NCBI GenBank assembly: GCA_049651845.1
Contig: JBASCW010000052.1
Location: forward strand, 1-64,000
Direction: 5' to 3'
From: RBG-16-66-20 sp049651845
GTDB lineage: Bacteria; Pseudomonadota; Gammaproteobacteria; Burkholderiales; SG8-39
Length of the DNA: 64,000 bases
Below the pieces are notes generated by a model. The model was not told where the DNA came from and made no database searches. It was given only the letters and a program-made list of their open reading frames with translations. This document shows positions 50,037-59,159 of this stretch, piece after piece. Both the position numbers and the translations under genes were made by a program. Within the stretch, counting starts at the first letter, position 1. Each line of letters starts with the position of its first letter.

Positions 50037-51131
50037 ATGAAAATCGTCCGCGTCGAGGCGGTGCCGCTTGCCATTCCCAGCCGCTACGGCGCAGAGGGCT
50101 GGTCGCTGGGGTCGGGCGGCTGGAAGGCGCTGGATTTCTGCCTGGTGCGCGTGGACACCGATGCCGGCATCACCGGCTGGGGCGAGGCGTTCTCCTACTC
50201 CTGCCGGCGCGCGGTGGTCGCCGCGGTACGGGACATGATTGCGCCGATCGCCGTCGGGCGCGATGCCGTCGATATTGCCGGCCTGCATGCGGAGATCCAG
50301 AAGCGATTGCACATCTTCGGCCGCTTTGGCATCACCGCGTTCGCGCTCTCGGGCCTGGACATCGCGCTCTGGGACATCGCCGGCAAGGCAGCGGGCAAGC
50401 CCTTGCATGCGCTCCTCGGGGGCGCGCGGCGAGAGCGGCTGGACTGCTATGCCAGCCTGCTGCGCTACGCGTACGCCGCGCTTGCCGCGCGTTACTGTGA
50501 GCAAGCGGTGGGCGAGGGCTTCGGCGCGATCAAGCTGCATGAAGTGAGCGAGCCGGTAATTGCAGCGGCGCGTTCTGCGGTACCGAAGTCCGCCGCGCTG
50601 CTGCTCGACGTCAACTGCGAGTGGAACGTCGCGCAGGCGAGCGCGATTGGCAGGCGCCTTGCGCCGCTGGGACTCGACTGGTTCGAGGAACCGGTGTTCC
50701 CCCCGGAGGATGGCGCAGGCCTGCGCGCGGTGGGCGAGGCCTGCGGCATTCCCATCGCAGCCGGGGAGAACTGCTGCTTCGCGACGCAGTTCGCGGCCCT
50801 GTTCGATGCCGGGGCGGTGCAGTACGCGCAGCCCTCGGTCACCAAAGTGGGCGGCATCACCGAGTTCCGCAAGGTCGCCCAGCTCGCCGCCGCGCAGAGA
50901 GTGAAGCTCGCACCCCACTCGCCCTACTTCGGGCCGGGCGCGCTGGCGACGCTGCACCTCATCGCCGCGCTGGCACCGGACGCGCGCTTCGAGTATTTCT
51001 ACCTGCAGGCGGACGCCTGGCTGTACGGCGACCTGCTGGCGCCCCGGGACGGAAAACTCGGGGTGCCGCAGGGGCCCGGGCTCGGAGGCGATCCCGACCC
51101 GGACGTGATTCGTCGTTATCGGGCGGAGTAA
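50037..51131 (+). CDS. Mandelate racemase/muconate lactonizing enzyme family protein (enolase superfamily)
   Basis: 364 residues. The enolase-superfamily barrel shows the metal ligands in LLDVNCEW, WFEEPV and IAAGENCC, and a histidine in LAPHSPYFGPG. The general-base region reads AIKLHE: Lys-x-His where mandelate-racemase-type enzymes have Lys-x-Lys, so the stereospecificity or reaction may differ. Likely a sugar-acid or hydroxy-acid dehydratase or racemase, by context with sugar-acid genes. It starts 9 nt after the 2TM frame. Confidence 0.85.
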   Translation: MKIVRVEAVPLAIPSRYGAEGWSLGSGGWKALDFCLVRVDTDAGITGWGEAFSYSCRRAVVAAVRDMIAPIAVGRDAVDIAGLHAEIQKRLHIFGRFGITAFALSGLDIALWDIAGKAAGKPLHALLGGARRERLDCYASLLRYAYAALAARYCEQAVGEGFGAIKLHEVSEPVIAAARSAVPKSAALLLDVNCEWNVAQASAIGRRLAPLGLDWFEEPVFPPEDGAGLRAVGEACGIPIAAGENCCFATQFAALFDAGAVQYAQPSVTKVGGITEFRKVAQLAAAQRVKLAPHSPYFGPGALATLHLIAALAPDARFEYFYLQADAWLYGDLLAPRDGKLGVPQGPGLGGDPDPDVIRRYRAE

Positions 51132-51137
51132 GCAGGC

Positions 51138-51197
51138 ATGAAAGCCTGCGTCATCGATGCGGGGGACGGGTCGTGGCCGGGGCGTTGGAAGCTGTAA
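51138..51197 (+). other. Short open frame resembling an alcohol-dehydrogenase N-terminus
   Basis: A 19-codon ATG frame that begins MKACVIDAGDGSWPG and ends at a TAA. The MKACVI opening is like the start of zinc alcohol/idonate dehydrogenases. It overlaps the start of the flavin dehydrogenase below and may be chance or the residue of a lost gene. Confidence 0.2.
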
Positions 51198-52204
51198 ACA
51201 TCGAGGACCTGCGCTCCGCGGCGCGCCGGCGCCTGCCGCGCATGATTTTCGATTTCATCGACGGCGGCGCCGAGGACGAGGTGACCTTGCGCGGCAACCG
51301 CACGGCGTTCGAGCGCGTGCAGCTGCTGCCGCGCGTGGTGCGGGATGTGTCCCGGCTGGATACCTCGGCCGAAATCCTCGGCGCGGCGTCGGCGTATCCT
51401 TGCGTCATCGCGCCGGTCGGCTCGGCCGGCATGGCCTGGCCCGGCATCGACGTGGGCATCGCGCGCGTGGCCGCTGCAGCCGGGATCCCGTTCGCGCTGT
51501 CGACCAACGCCACCTCCTCGATCGAAGAGGTCGCCGACAAGGCGCCGGGGCGGCACTGGTTCCAGCTCTACGTGCTGCACGATCGCGAGTTCACCGATTC
51601 GCTCATCGCGCGCGCGGCGGCGGCGGGCTACGAGGCGCTGGTGGTGACCGTGGACCTCGCCTCCGGCGGCAAGCGTGAGCGCGACGCGCGCCATGGTTTT
51701 TCAGTCCCGTACCGCATGCAGCTGCGCCACCTCTGGCAAGGCGCGCTGCGCCCGGCCTGGGCGCTGCGCATCCTCGCCAACGGCGGCATGCCGGAGTTCG
51801 TCAACGTGCGCGGCCTGGAGCGCATCCAGCGCGCCGATGTCGCGGCGACCTCGTCGGTGATGAGCCGGCAGATGGACGATTCGTTCGACGATGCCAAGTT
51901 CGCGCGGCTGCGCGATCGCTGGAAGGGCAAGCTCGTGGTGAAGGGCGTTTCGCGCGCCGACGACGCCGAGCGTTTGGTCGCGCTGGGGGCCGATGCGGTC
52001 TGGGTCTCGAACCACGGCGGACGGCAGCTCGATGGCGCGATCGCCTCGCTCGATGCGATGCCGCCGATCGTCGCGGGGCTGGTTGCGGTGGATGCGCATG
52101 CCCCTACGATACCCCTTGGCGTTCAGCGCTTGATGCGGATCAGCAGCACCAGCGGCAGCACGGTGAGCGACGTTGCAATGAAGAACACGAACGCATCCAG
52201 GTAG
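51173..52204 (+). pseudogene. FMN-dependent alpha-hydroxy acid dehydrogenase, C-terminally truncated
   Basis: From the GTG at 51173 the protein follows the LldD/mandelate dehydrogenase/glycolate oxidase family: FDFIDGGAEDEVTLRGN, APVGSAGMAWPG, RHWFQLYVLHDRE and VVTVDLASGGKRE. It reaches VWVSNHGGRQLDGA with the active-site His. After DAMPPIVAGL (about 52082) the family text stops. The remaining about 40 codons run into the antisense of the converging MFS gene, to a stop at 52204. The DGGxRRGxD phosphate-binding part, about 100 residues, is absent, so it is probably inactive. A deletion joined it to the MFS gene end. Confidence 0.8.
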
Positions 52205-53643
52205 CCGATCATCGACGCCTGGCGCGCCATCTCGCGCGACAGGGCCGCCAAGCCCTTCGCCTCGGACAAGTTCCAGGCCCCGGTCATCCAGGGCATGGAA
52301 AGGGACGGGCTGTACGGGGTGACGCGTTCGGCGATCTCCGCGTAGCTGGTGCGCGTCATGTGCACCGCGAGCGTAATGCTGAGCGAGATGTGGATGCTCG
52401 AGCCGACGTTGCGCACCATGTGGAACACGGCCGAGCCCTGGGCGATCAGCCCGGCCTCCAGCGTGGCGAAGCTCACCATGGTGATCGGCACCCAGAGCAC
52501 GCCGACGCCGAAGCCTTGCAGCGCCATCGGCCAGAAGACGTCGGCCGTGCTCGGGTTGACATCCAGTTGCGCGAGCTGCCAGGCCGCCCAGGCCTGCAGG
52601 AGGAAGCCGAGCACGATCATGGCGCGCGGATCGAACCGGCTGGCGAAGATCATGATGAAGAACGCGAGCAGCGTCCCCAGGCCGCGCGCGCCCAGCACGA
52701 AGCCGATCACCGAGTCCGGATAGCCGCTGACTCCCTGCAGCATCGGCGGCAGCAGCGTCATCGGCGTGAAATTGAGCATGCCGAACACGAACACCAGCGC
52801 GACGCCGATGGCGAAGTTGCGGTCCGCGAGCAGGCGCTTGTCGAGAAAAGGCTGCTCTGCGGTCGCACTGTGGGCGATGAAGCCGTACAGCGCGATCCCC
52901 GCGATCGCCGCCCAGGCGACGATCTCGGCCGAGTCTAACCAGTCGGCGCGCTCGCCGCGGTCGAGCATCAGCTGCACGCTCGCCAGCGTGGCCGAAAGCA
53001 GCAGGAACCCCAGCCAGTCGAGGCGCAGCTTCGCCGCCGGCTCGCGGTCGTGGATGAAAGCCAGGGTGCCGAGCAGCGCGAGCACGGAGAACGGCAGGAT
53101 CATGTAGAACACCCAGCGCCAGTCGTAGGCCTCGGAGAGCCAGCCGCCGGCCATCGGGCCGACCACCGGCCCGAGCACCGAGCCCATGCCGAAGATGGCG
53201 AGGACGGCGCCCATGCGGTGTTTGGGATAGGTGTCCAGGATGATCGCCTGCGACACCGGCACCAGCGGCGCGCCGATCGCGCCCTGCAGGATGCGGAACA
53301 GCACCAGCTCGCCCAGCGAGTCGGCCAGGCCGCAGGCGAGCGACGCCACGCCGAAGCCGGCGACGCCGAAGATGCACAGGTTGCGCCGGCCGAAGCGCGA
53401 GATCAGCCAGCCCGCGAGCGGCGTCGCCACGGCGGTCGCGACCAGGTTGGAAGTCACCACCCAGGCGATCTGGTCGGGCGTGGCGGACATCGCCCCCTGC
53501 ATCTGCGGCAGGGATACGTTGGCGATGGTGACCGTCATCGCGTAGAGGAACGTCACCGAGGTGCAGGTCGCGAGCACCAGCGCCCGCTCGAGCTCGGCGG
53601 CCGCGCCCGTCGCCTGGGCGAGCGGAACTTCGCGGGCCGTCAA
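52123..53643 (-). CDS. DHA2-family MFS drug efflux permease (EmrB-like)
   Basis: 506 residues with 14 predicted membrane segments, the DHA2 arrangement. The MFS signature GWLISRFGRRNLCIFG, VLGPVVGPMAGGWL (motif C) and the N-terminal TVTIANVSLPQMQGAM are intact. It exports drugs or fatty-acid-like compounds by proton antiport, coupled to the membrane-fusion protein encoded 19 nt upstream. Last gene of the marR-emrA-emrB-like operon. Its 3' end overlaps the truncated flavin dehydrogenase frame on the opposite strand. Confidence 0.9.
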   Translation of the reverse strand: MTAREVPLAQATGAAAELERALVLATCTSVTFLYAMTVTIANVSLPQMQGAMSATPDQIAWVVTSNLVATAVATPLAGWLISRFGRRNLCIFGVAGFGVASLACGLADSLGELVLFRILQGAIGAPLVPVSQAIILDTYPKHRMGAVLAIFGMGSVLGPVVGPMAGGWLSEAYDWRWVFYMILPFSVLALLGTLAFIHDREPAAKLRLDWLGFLLLSATLASVQLMLDRGERADWLDSAEIVAWAAIAGIALYGFIAHSATAEQPFLDKRLLADRNFAIGVALVFVFGMLNFTPMTLLPPMLQGVSGYPDSVIGFVLGARGLGTLLAFFIMIFASRFDPRAMIVLGFLLQAWAAWQLAQLDVNPSTADVFWPMALQGFGVGVLWVPITMVSFATLEAGLIAQGSAVFHMVRNVGSSIHISLSITLAVHMTRTSYAEIAERVTPYSPSLSMPWMTGAWNLSEAKGLAALSREMARQASMIGYLDAFVFFIATSLTVLPLVLLIRIKR

Positions 53644-53662
53644 CGGTTCCCGTTCCCTCTTC

Positions 53663-54721
53663 TCAGCGCCCGGACGAACCGAACGGCTTCGGGTAGCCGC
53701 GGCTGCGCCCGGTGTCGATGCTCACGCTCACCGTCATGCCCACGCGCAGCGGCGGCTGCCCGGCGCCGCCCGGCTCGATGTCCAGGAGCACGGGCACGCG
53801 CTGCACCACCTTGATCCAGTTGCCCGTCGCGTTCTGCGGCGGCAGCAGCGCGGACTCTGCGCCCGTCGCCGGCGCGATGGTGTTGATCCGCGCCTGCCAC
53901 TCGAGGCCGGGATAGGCGTCGGCGACGATGCGCGCCGCCTGGCCGACGCGCATGCCGGCGAGCTGGGTTTCCTTGAAGTTGGCCTCGATCCAGTGGTTGC
54001 CGGCGAGCACCAGGCTGAAGACAGCGACGCCGCGCGCCGCCTGCGCGCCGGGCTGGAGCTTCATGTTGTTGACCGTTCCCGCGGCGGGAGCGGTCACCTG
54101 CGTGCGCGCGAGATCCAGTGCCGCCGCGTCCCGCGTCGCCTGCGCTTCGCGCACCCGAGGGTGGCGCTCGACCGGCAGCTTGGCATCGCCGCTAAGGCTG
54201 GAGAGCACCCGCGCGCCGCGCTCCTGCACCGAGGTGAGCCGCGCGCGCGCCGCCGCGAGGTTATGGCGCGCCTCGTCGTAGGCGTCCTCGCGCACCATGC
54301 CGCGCTCCCTCAGCCGCTGCTGGCGTTCCAGTTGCAGCGTAAGGAAACGGATGCGCTCTTCGGCCTCCACGGCGTCGGCGAGCGTGGCGCGGTACTCGGC
54401 GCGCAGCGTCTCCACTTCGGTGCGGGCGCTTGCCAGCTGCGCGTCGGCGCGCGCGAGCGCCATCTCGAAGGGCGCCGCATCGATGCGGAACAGCAGCTGG
54501 TCGCGGGCGACCGCCTGATTGTCGCGCACCGCGACCTCGGCGACGCGCCCGGCGACCTCTGCGCTGACCGCGACGACGTGCGCCTTGACGTAGGCGTTGT
54601 CGGTTTCAAGGTAGCGTCCGCCCTCGGCGTAGTAGTGCAGCCCGGCCGCGGCCGCGACGAGTGGCACGGCGACGAGCAGCAGCGCGCGCAGCAGCCTGCG
54701 GCTCGGGCGCGGCCCGGTCAC
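53663..54721 (-). CDS. HlyD/EmrA-family membrane-fusion protein
   Basis: 352 residues: one N-terminal membrane anchor (LLRALLLVAVPLVAAAAG), then TDNAYVKAHVVAVSAEVAG, a barrel-sandwich lipoyl motif, a long coiled coil (about 95-200) and a beta-barrel with VTAPAAGTVNNMKLQPG. It links the EmrB-like permease to an outer-membrane channel. The GTG start overlaps the marR stop by 4 nt. Longer frames upstream are only shadows of marR. Confidence 0.9.
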   Translation of the reverse strand: MTGPRPSRRLLRALLLVAVPLVAAAAGLHYYAEGGRYLETDNAYVKAHVVAVSAEVAGRVAEVAVRDNQAVARDQLLFRIDAAPFEMALARADAQLASARTEVETLRAEYRATLADAVEAEERIRFLTLQLERQQRLRERGMVREDAYDEARHNLAAARARLTSVQERGARVLSSLSGDAKLPVERHPRVREAQATRDAAALDLARTQVTAPAAGTVNNMKLQPGAQAARGVAVFSLVLAGNHWIEANFKETQLAGMRVGQAARIVADAYPGLEWQARINTIAPATGAESALLPPQNATGNWIKVVQRVPVLLDIEPGGAGQPPLRVGMTVSVSIDTGRSRGYPKPFGSSGR

Positions 54722-55155
54722 CGGAGGTTTTCCTTGATCGCCAGGAGGGTGTCGACGAAGCGCTCGCGCTCCGCGGTGCCGATGCCGGTGAGCGCATCGC
54801 GCCGCAGTTCCGCGGCGATCGTGCGCATCGTGCGCAGGGCCGGTTCCACCTCGTCGGTGAGGTGCACGCGCCAGACGCGGCGGTCCGACGCGTCGTGCTC
54901 GCGCCGCACCCAGCCTTTCGCTTCCAGGCGGTCGAGCAGGCGCCCGAGGGTAGGCTTCTCGATCTCCAGAGTCTCGGCCAGCTCGGTCTGGCTCACGCCG
55001 TTGCTGCGGTAGAGGTGCGTGAGCACCCACCACTGCGCGCGCGTCAGGCCGAGCTTGCGGATGCGCCGGTCGTAGGCGGTGCGCATCAGCCGCGCCACGT
55101 CGTTCAGCAGGAAGCCGAAATTGCGGGACAGGTCCTCTCGCAGCATGCCCGCCAT
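54718..55155 (-). CDS. MarR-family transcriptional regulator
   Basis: 145 residues with a winged helix-turn-helix: GLTRAQWWVLTHLYRSNGVSQTELAETLEIEKPTLGR (in pieces) and the wing DRLEAKGWVRREHDASDRRV. It is the first gene of the efflux operon and probably represses it. A 27-bp palindrome lies just before the start. The -10-like TATCAT overlaps the ATG at 55155, so the true start may be the ATG at 55146 (fourth codon) on a leaderless mRNA. Ligand unknown; an exported phenolic or fatty acid is typical. Confidence 0.9.
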   Translation of the reverse strand: MAGMLREDLSRNFGFLLNDVARLMRTAYDRRIRKLGLTRAQWWVLTHLYRSNGVSQTELAETLEIEKPTLGRLLDRLEAKGWVRREHDASDRRVWRVHLTDEVEPALRTMRTIAAELRRDALTGIGTAERERFVDTLLAIKENLR

Positions 55156-55187
55156 GATAGTTGCCTAGCTTACGATAAGCAAGGCAA
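55154..55187 (-). promoter_or_regulatory. Palindromic MarR operator overlapping the efflux operon promoter
   Basis: Inverted repeat 55161-55187: TTGCCT and GCTTA, separated by one base, pair with TAAGC and AGGCAA across a 3-nt centre. On the minus strand, TTGCTT and TATCAT (55159-55154) with a 17-nt spacer form a promoter that the palindrome covers, consistent with repression by the adjacent MarR protein. Confidence 0.7.
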
Positions 55188-55244
55188 TGGAAAGCCGCTC
55201 CGGTATCATCCCCCCGTTTCAACCCTCGACCCGGAAGGCGTGGC

Positions 55245-56290
55245 ATGCGCGGTGCAGTATTCCTCGGCAATAGGAAAATCGAGATCCGCAGCTTTCCCGA
55301 TCCGACGCCGGGCCCGGGTGAGGTGGTGATTCAGATGAAGGCCTCGGGCATGTGCGGCAGCGACCTGAAGTTCTACCGGCCGCCGCCCGGCGAGGCGCAG
55401 AAGGCGCTTGGCCTCGGCAGCAACGTCGAGCCCTTCATCGGCGGCCATGAACCCTGCGGCGTGATCGCCGCGCGCGGGCGGGGCGTCTCCGAGCGCGAGG
55501 CGCCGATCGGCCAGCGCGTCATGAATCACCACTATGCTGGATGTGGCATCTGCAGTCATTGTCGGTTGGGCTGGTCGCAGCTATGCCGCGCGGGAATCGT
55601 GGTTTACGGCGTTACCGGCAATGGCGGGCACGCCGAATACCTCAAGGCGCCGGCGCGCACGATGGTGCCGCTGCCGGACGAGCTTTCTTTCTCGGAAGGC
55701 GCCGCCGTTTCCTGCGGCACGGGGACGGCTTTCGGTGCCCTGCGCCGCATGCATGCGCAGGGCGGGCAGACCCTGGCGGTGTTCGGCCAGGGGCCGGTGG
55801 GGCTCTCGGCAACGCTGATCGGCGCGAAGATGGGGGCACGCGTCATTGCCGTGGAGACCAACATGGAACGTCTGGCGCTGGCGAAGCAGTTCGGCGCCAC
55901 CGATCTCGTCGACGCATCGAAGGAAGATGCAGTGAAGGCGCTCAAGGACCTCACGCGGGGCGAAGGCGTGGACCTCACGCTGGAGTGCAGCAGCGCTTCG
56001 GCGGCGCGCCTGGCGGCCGTGCGTGCGGTCCGGACCTGGGGCACGGCCTGCTTCGTGGGCGAGGGCGGCGATGTGACGCTGGATGTGTCGCCGGATCTGC
56101 TGCGCCGCCAGGTCACGCTGATCGGCTCGTGGACCTTCAGCGCGATGGGAATGGGCGAGTGCGCGCGCTTCATCGCCGACAACGGCATCAAGCTCGACCG
56201 CATCTTCACTCACCGCTGGAAGCTGGACCAGGCGGACGAGGCCTACAAGGTGTTCGATGCCCAGTCCTCGGGCAAAGGCGTGATCGAGTT

Positions 56291-56294
<4 letters not shown>
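55245..56294 (+). CDS. Zinc-dependent alcohol dehydrogenase (medium-chain, sorbitol/threonine-dehydrogenase-like)
   Basis: 349 residues. Catalytic zinc ligands lie in SGMCGSDLKF and GGHEPCG; the structural zinc cysteines are in AGCGICSHCRLGWSQLC; the NAD motif is FGQGPVGLSATL. The family oxidises polyols, threonine or sugar alcohols with NAD(P)+. Divergent from marR, and convergent with an SMP-30 lactonase whose stop overlaps its stop by 4 nt. Context suggests oxidation of a sugar or polyol to a lactone or acid. Confidence 0.9.
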
Positions 56295-57280
<986 letters not shown>

Positions 57281-57339
57281 TTACGGACGCCAGGTTGCCG
57301 GAGTGAGGTCGCCAGAATATACGAGATGAAAGGAGCGCG

Positions 57340-58164
57340 ATGAAGTCCGTCCTGATCACCGGCGCCGCCGGCGACGTCGGCACGCACCTGCGGCGGGAGC
57401 TGGCGGGGAAGTATCGAATCGTCGCCTCGGATTTGAGAACTCCGAAACAGGCGTTCAAGGGCCAGCCGTTCAAGCGCGCCGATATCTCGAAGATGTCGGA
57501 CGCGCTGCGCATCACCAAAGGTGTCGATGCCATCGTGCACCTGGGCGGCTACTCGGTCGAGGGCCCCTGGGAGGGCATCCTCAGCGCCAACCTGATCGGC
57601 TGCTACAACGTGTTCGAGGCCGCGCGGCGCAACGGCGTAAAGCGCATCCTGTTTCCCACCTCCAATCACGCGACCGGCTTCTATCCGCGCAGCCAGACCA
57701 TCGACCATCGCGTCTATCCGAAGCCCGACAGCCGCTACGGCGTCTCCAAGGTCTTCGGCGAGGCGCTCGGCAGCCTCTACGCCGACAAGTACGGCATGCA
57801 GTTCCTCATGATCCGGATCGGCAACGTCAACCCGGCGCCGATCGACAAGCGGCGCCTGTCGATCTGGATCTCGCCGCGCGACATCGCGCAGCTGGTGACC
57901 ATCGGCATCGAGCACCCGGACATCCGCTTCGAGATCGTCTACGGCATCTCGGGCAACAAGCGCGCCTGGTACGACAACTCGAACGCCTTCCGGCTGGGCT
58001 ACAAGCCGCAGGACGACGCCGAGAAGTGGGCTGCCGAGCTGCTGGCGAAGGAGCCCGCGGGCGGCGACCCGGTCGCGGAGAGATTCCAGGGCGGCGTGTT
58101 CTGCGTAGCGGAAGACATTCCGAACCCCGCGCCCTTGCCGAAGAAGAAAAAGAAGCGCAAGTAA
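57340..58164 (+). CDS. NAD-dependent epimerase/dehydratase family protein, uronate dehydrogenase-like
   Basis: 274 residues of an extended SDR: LITGAAGDVGTHLR at the N-terminus, LGGYSVEGPWEGILSANLIG, SNHATGFYPRSQ, the active-site YGVSK and RIGNVNPAP. This combination matches uronate dehydrogenases, which oxidise galacturonate or glucuronate to aldaro-lactones with NAD+. The divergent SMP-30 lactonase would open the lactone. The C-terminus is extended by a lysine-rich tail (PKKKKKRK). Confidence 0.86.
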   Translation: MKSVLITGAAGDVGTHLRRELAGKYRIVASDLRTPKQAFKGQPFKRADISKMSDALRITKGVDAIVHLGGYSVEGPWEGILSANLIGCYNVFEAARRNGVKRILFPTSNHATGFYPRSQTIDHRVYPKPDSRYGVSKVFGEALGSLYADKYGMQFLMIRIGNVNPAPIDKRRLSIWISPRDIAQLVTIGIEHPDIRFEIVYGISGNKRAWYDNSNAFRLGYKPQDDAEKWAAELLAKEPAGGDPVAERFQGGVFCVAEDIPNPAPLPKKKKKRK

Positions 58165-58286
58165 TGCGGAGCAAACCGAAGCTCGCGATCCCGGCGGGTG
58201 CCGTGCGCGCGCTCGCCCTCTGGCGCATCGCGTGAGTCCGAGGGGGGGTTGATTCTCGCGGTGCGGCGGTGCAGCATGAATGCCGC

Positions 58287-59108
58287 ATGACAGCCGCGCA
58301 GGGCGTTTTGCTGGATATCGACGGGGTGCTCACCGTGTCCTGGCGCGCGCTGCCGGGCGCCGTGAACGCCGTCGCCGAGCTGCGCGCGGCCGGCCACCGG
58401 CTGCGCTTCGTCACCAATACCACCTCGCGATCGCGGCGAGTGCTGAGCGAGACGCTGGCCAAAGCCGGGTTCGACATCGCCGCCGACGAGATCCTGACGG
58501 CCGCCGCGGCGACCGGCGCCTACCTGCGCCGCGTGCATGCGCGCGAGCGCTGCTTCGTGCTGACCAGCGGCGACGTGACCACCGACCTGGAAGGCGTCAC
58601 TATCACCGGTCCGGGCGAGCCCGCCGACCTGGTGGTGATCGGCGGCGCCGGCGTCGAGTTCACCTACGATGCGCTCAACCACGCGTTCCACCTGCTGCAG
58701 CAGGGCGTGCCGCTGGTGGCGATGCACCGCAACCTGTACTGGCAGACCGGCGACCGGCTGACGCTGGACTCCGGCGCGTACATCCTCGGGCTGGAGAAAG
58801 CGGCCGGCGCGCGCGCCGTGGCGATCGGCAAGCCCGCGCGCGCCTTCTACGAGGCGGCGCTCGCCGAGCTCGGCCTGCCGGCCGAGCGCGTTGCGATGGT
58901 GGGTGACGACATCGAAGCGGACGTGGAGGGCGCGAAGAACGCCGGCCTCGCCGGCATCCTCGTGCGCACCGGCAAGTTCCGCCAGGCCGATCTCGACCGC
59001 GCCGGCGTGGTGCCAGACGCGGTGCTCGGATCCATCACGGAGCTGCCGGCCTGGCTGCGCGCGCGAGTAAGAAAAAGGGGGTCAGAGCAACATTTCCCCG
59101 ACGACTAA
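58287..59108 (+). CDS. HAD-superfamily IIA phosphatase (LHPP/NagD-like)
   Basis: 273 residues: motif I VLLDIDGVLTVSWRALPG, motif II FVTNTTSRSRRVLSE, and the C-terminal VGDDIEADVEGAKNAG. It resembles the LHPP-type HAD-IIA hydrolases (phospholysine/phosphohistidine/pyrophosphate phosphatases). The start ATG at 58287 is chosen over the GTG at 58269. The last 13 or so codons and the stop codon (SEQHFPDD) come from the left arm of an inverted-repeat element that inserted at the end of the gene. Confidence 0.86.
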   Translation: MTAAQGVLLDIDGVLTVSWRALPGAVNAVAELRAAGHRLRFVTNTTSRSRRVLSETLAKAGFDIAADEILTAAAATGAYLRRVHARERCFVLTSGDVTTDLEGVTITGPGEPADLVVIGGAGVEFTYDALNHAFHLLQQGVPLVAMHRNLYWQTGDRLTLDSGAYILGLEKAAGARAVAIGKPARAFYEAALAELGLPAERVAMVGDDIEADVEGAKNAGLAGILVRTGKFRQADLDRAGVVPDAVLGSITELPAWLRARVRKRGSEQHFPDD

Positions 59109-59159
59109 AAAGTCGTCATTCGGCAACTCCGGAAATGTTGCTCTGACCCCCTTTTTCTT
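59069..59159. mobile_element. Inverted-repeat element (REP/MITE-like)
   Basis: Perfect 29-bp inverted arms at 59069-59097 and 59131-59159 (core GGGGGTCAGAGCAACA) enclose a 33-nt centre with GACGAC-TAAAAA-GTCGTC. The element sits exactly between two convergent genes, supplying the stop of the HAD gene and ending at the stop of the EF-G-like gene. It resembles the abundant betaproteobacterial repeats mobilised by RAYT-type transposases. No transposase is in the window. Confidence 0.75.

Noticed and set aside
58164..58235. 23-codon frame starting at a TAATG overlap after the uronate-dehydrogenase-like gene
   Set aside because: No homology recognised and Ala/Arg-rich composition as in shadow frames; too short to support.
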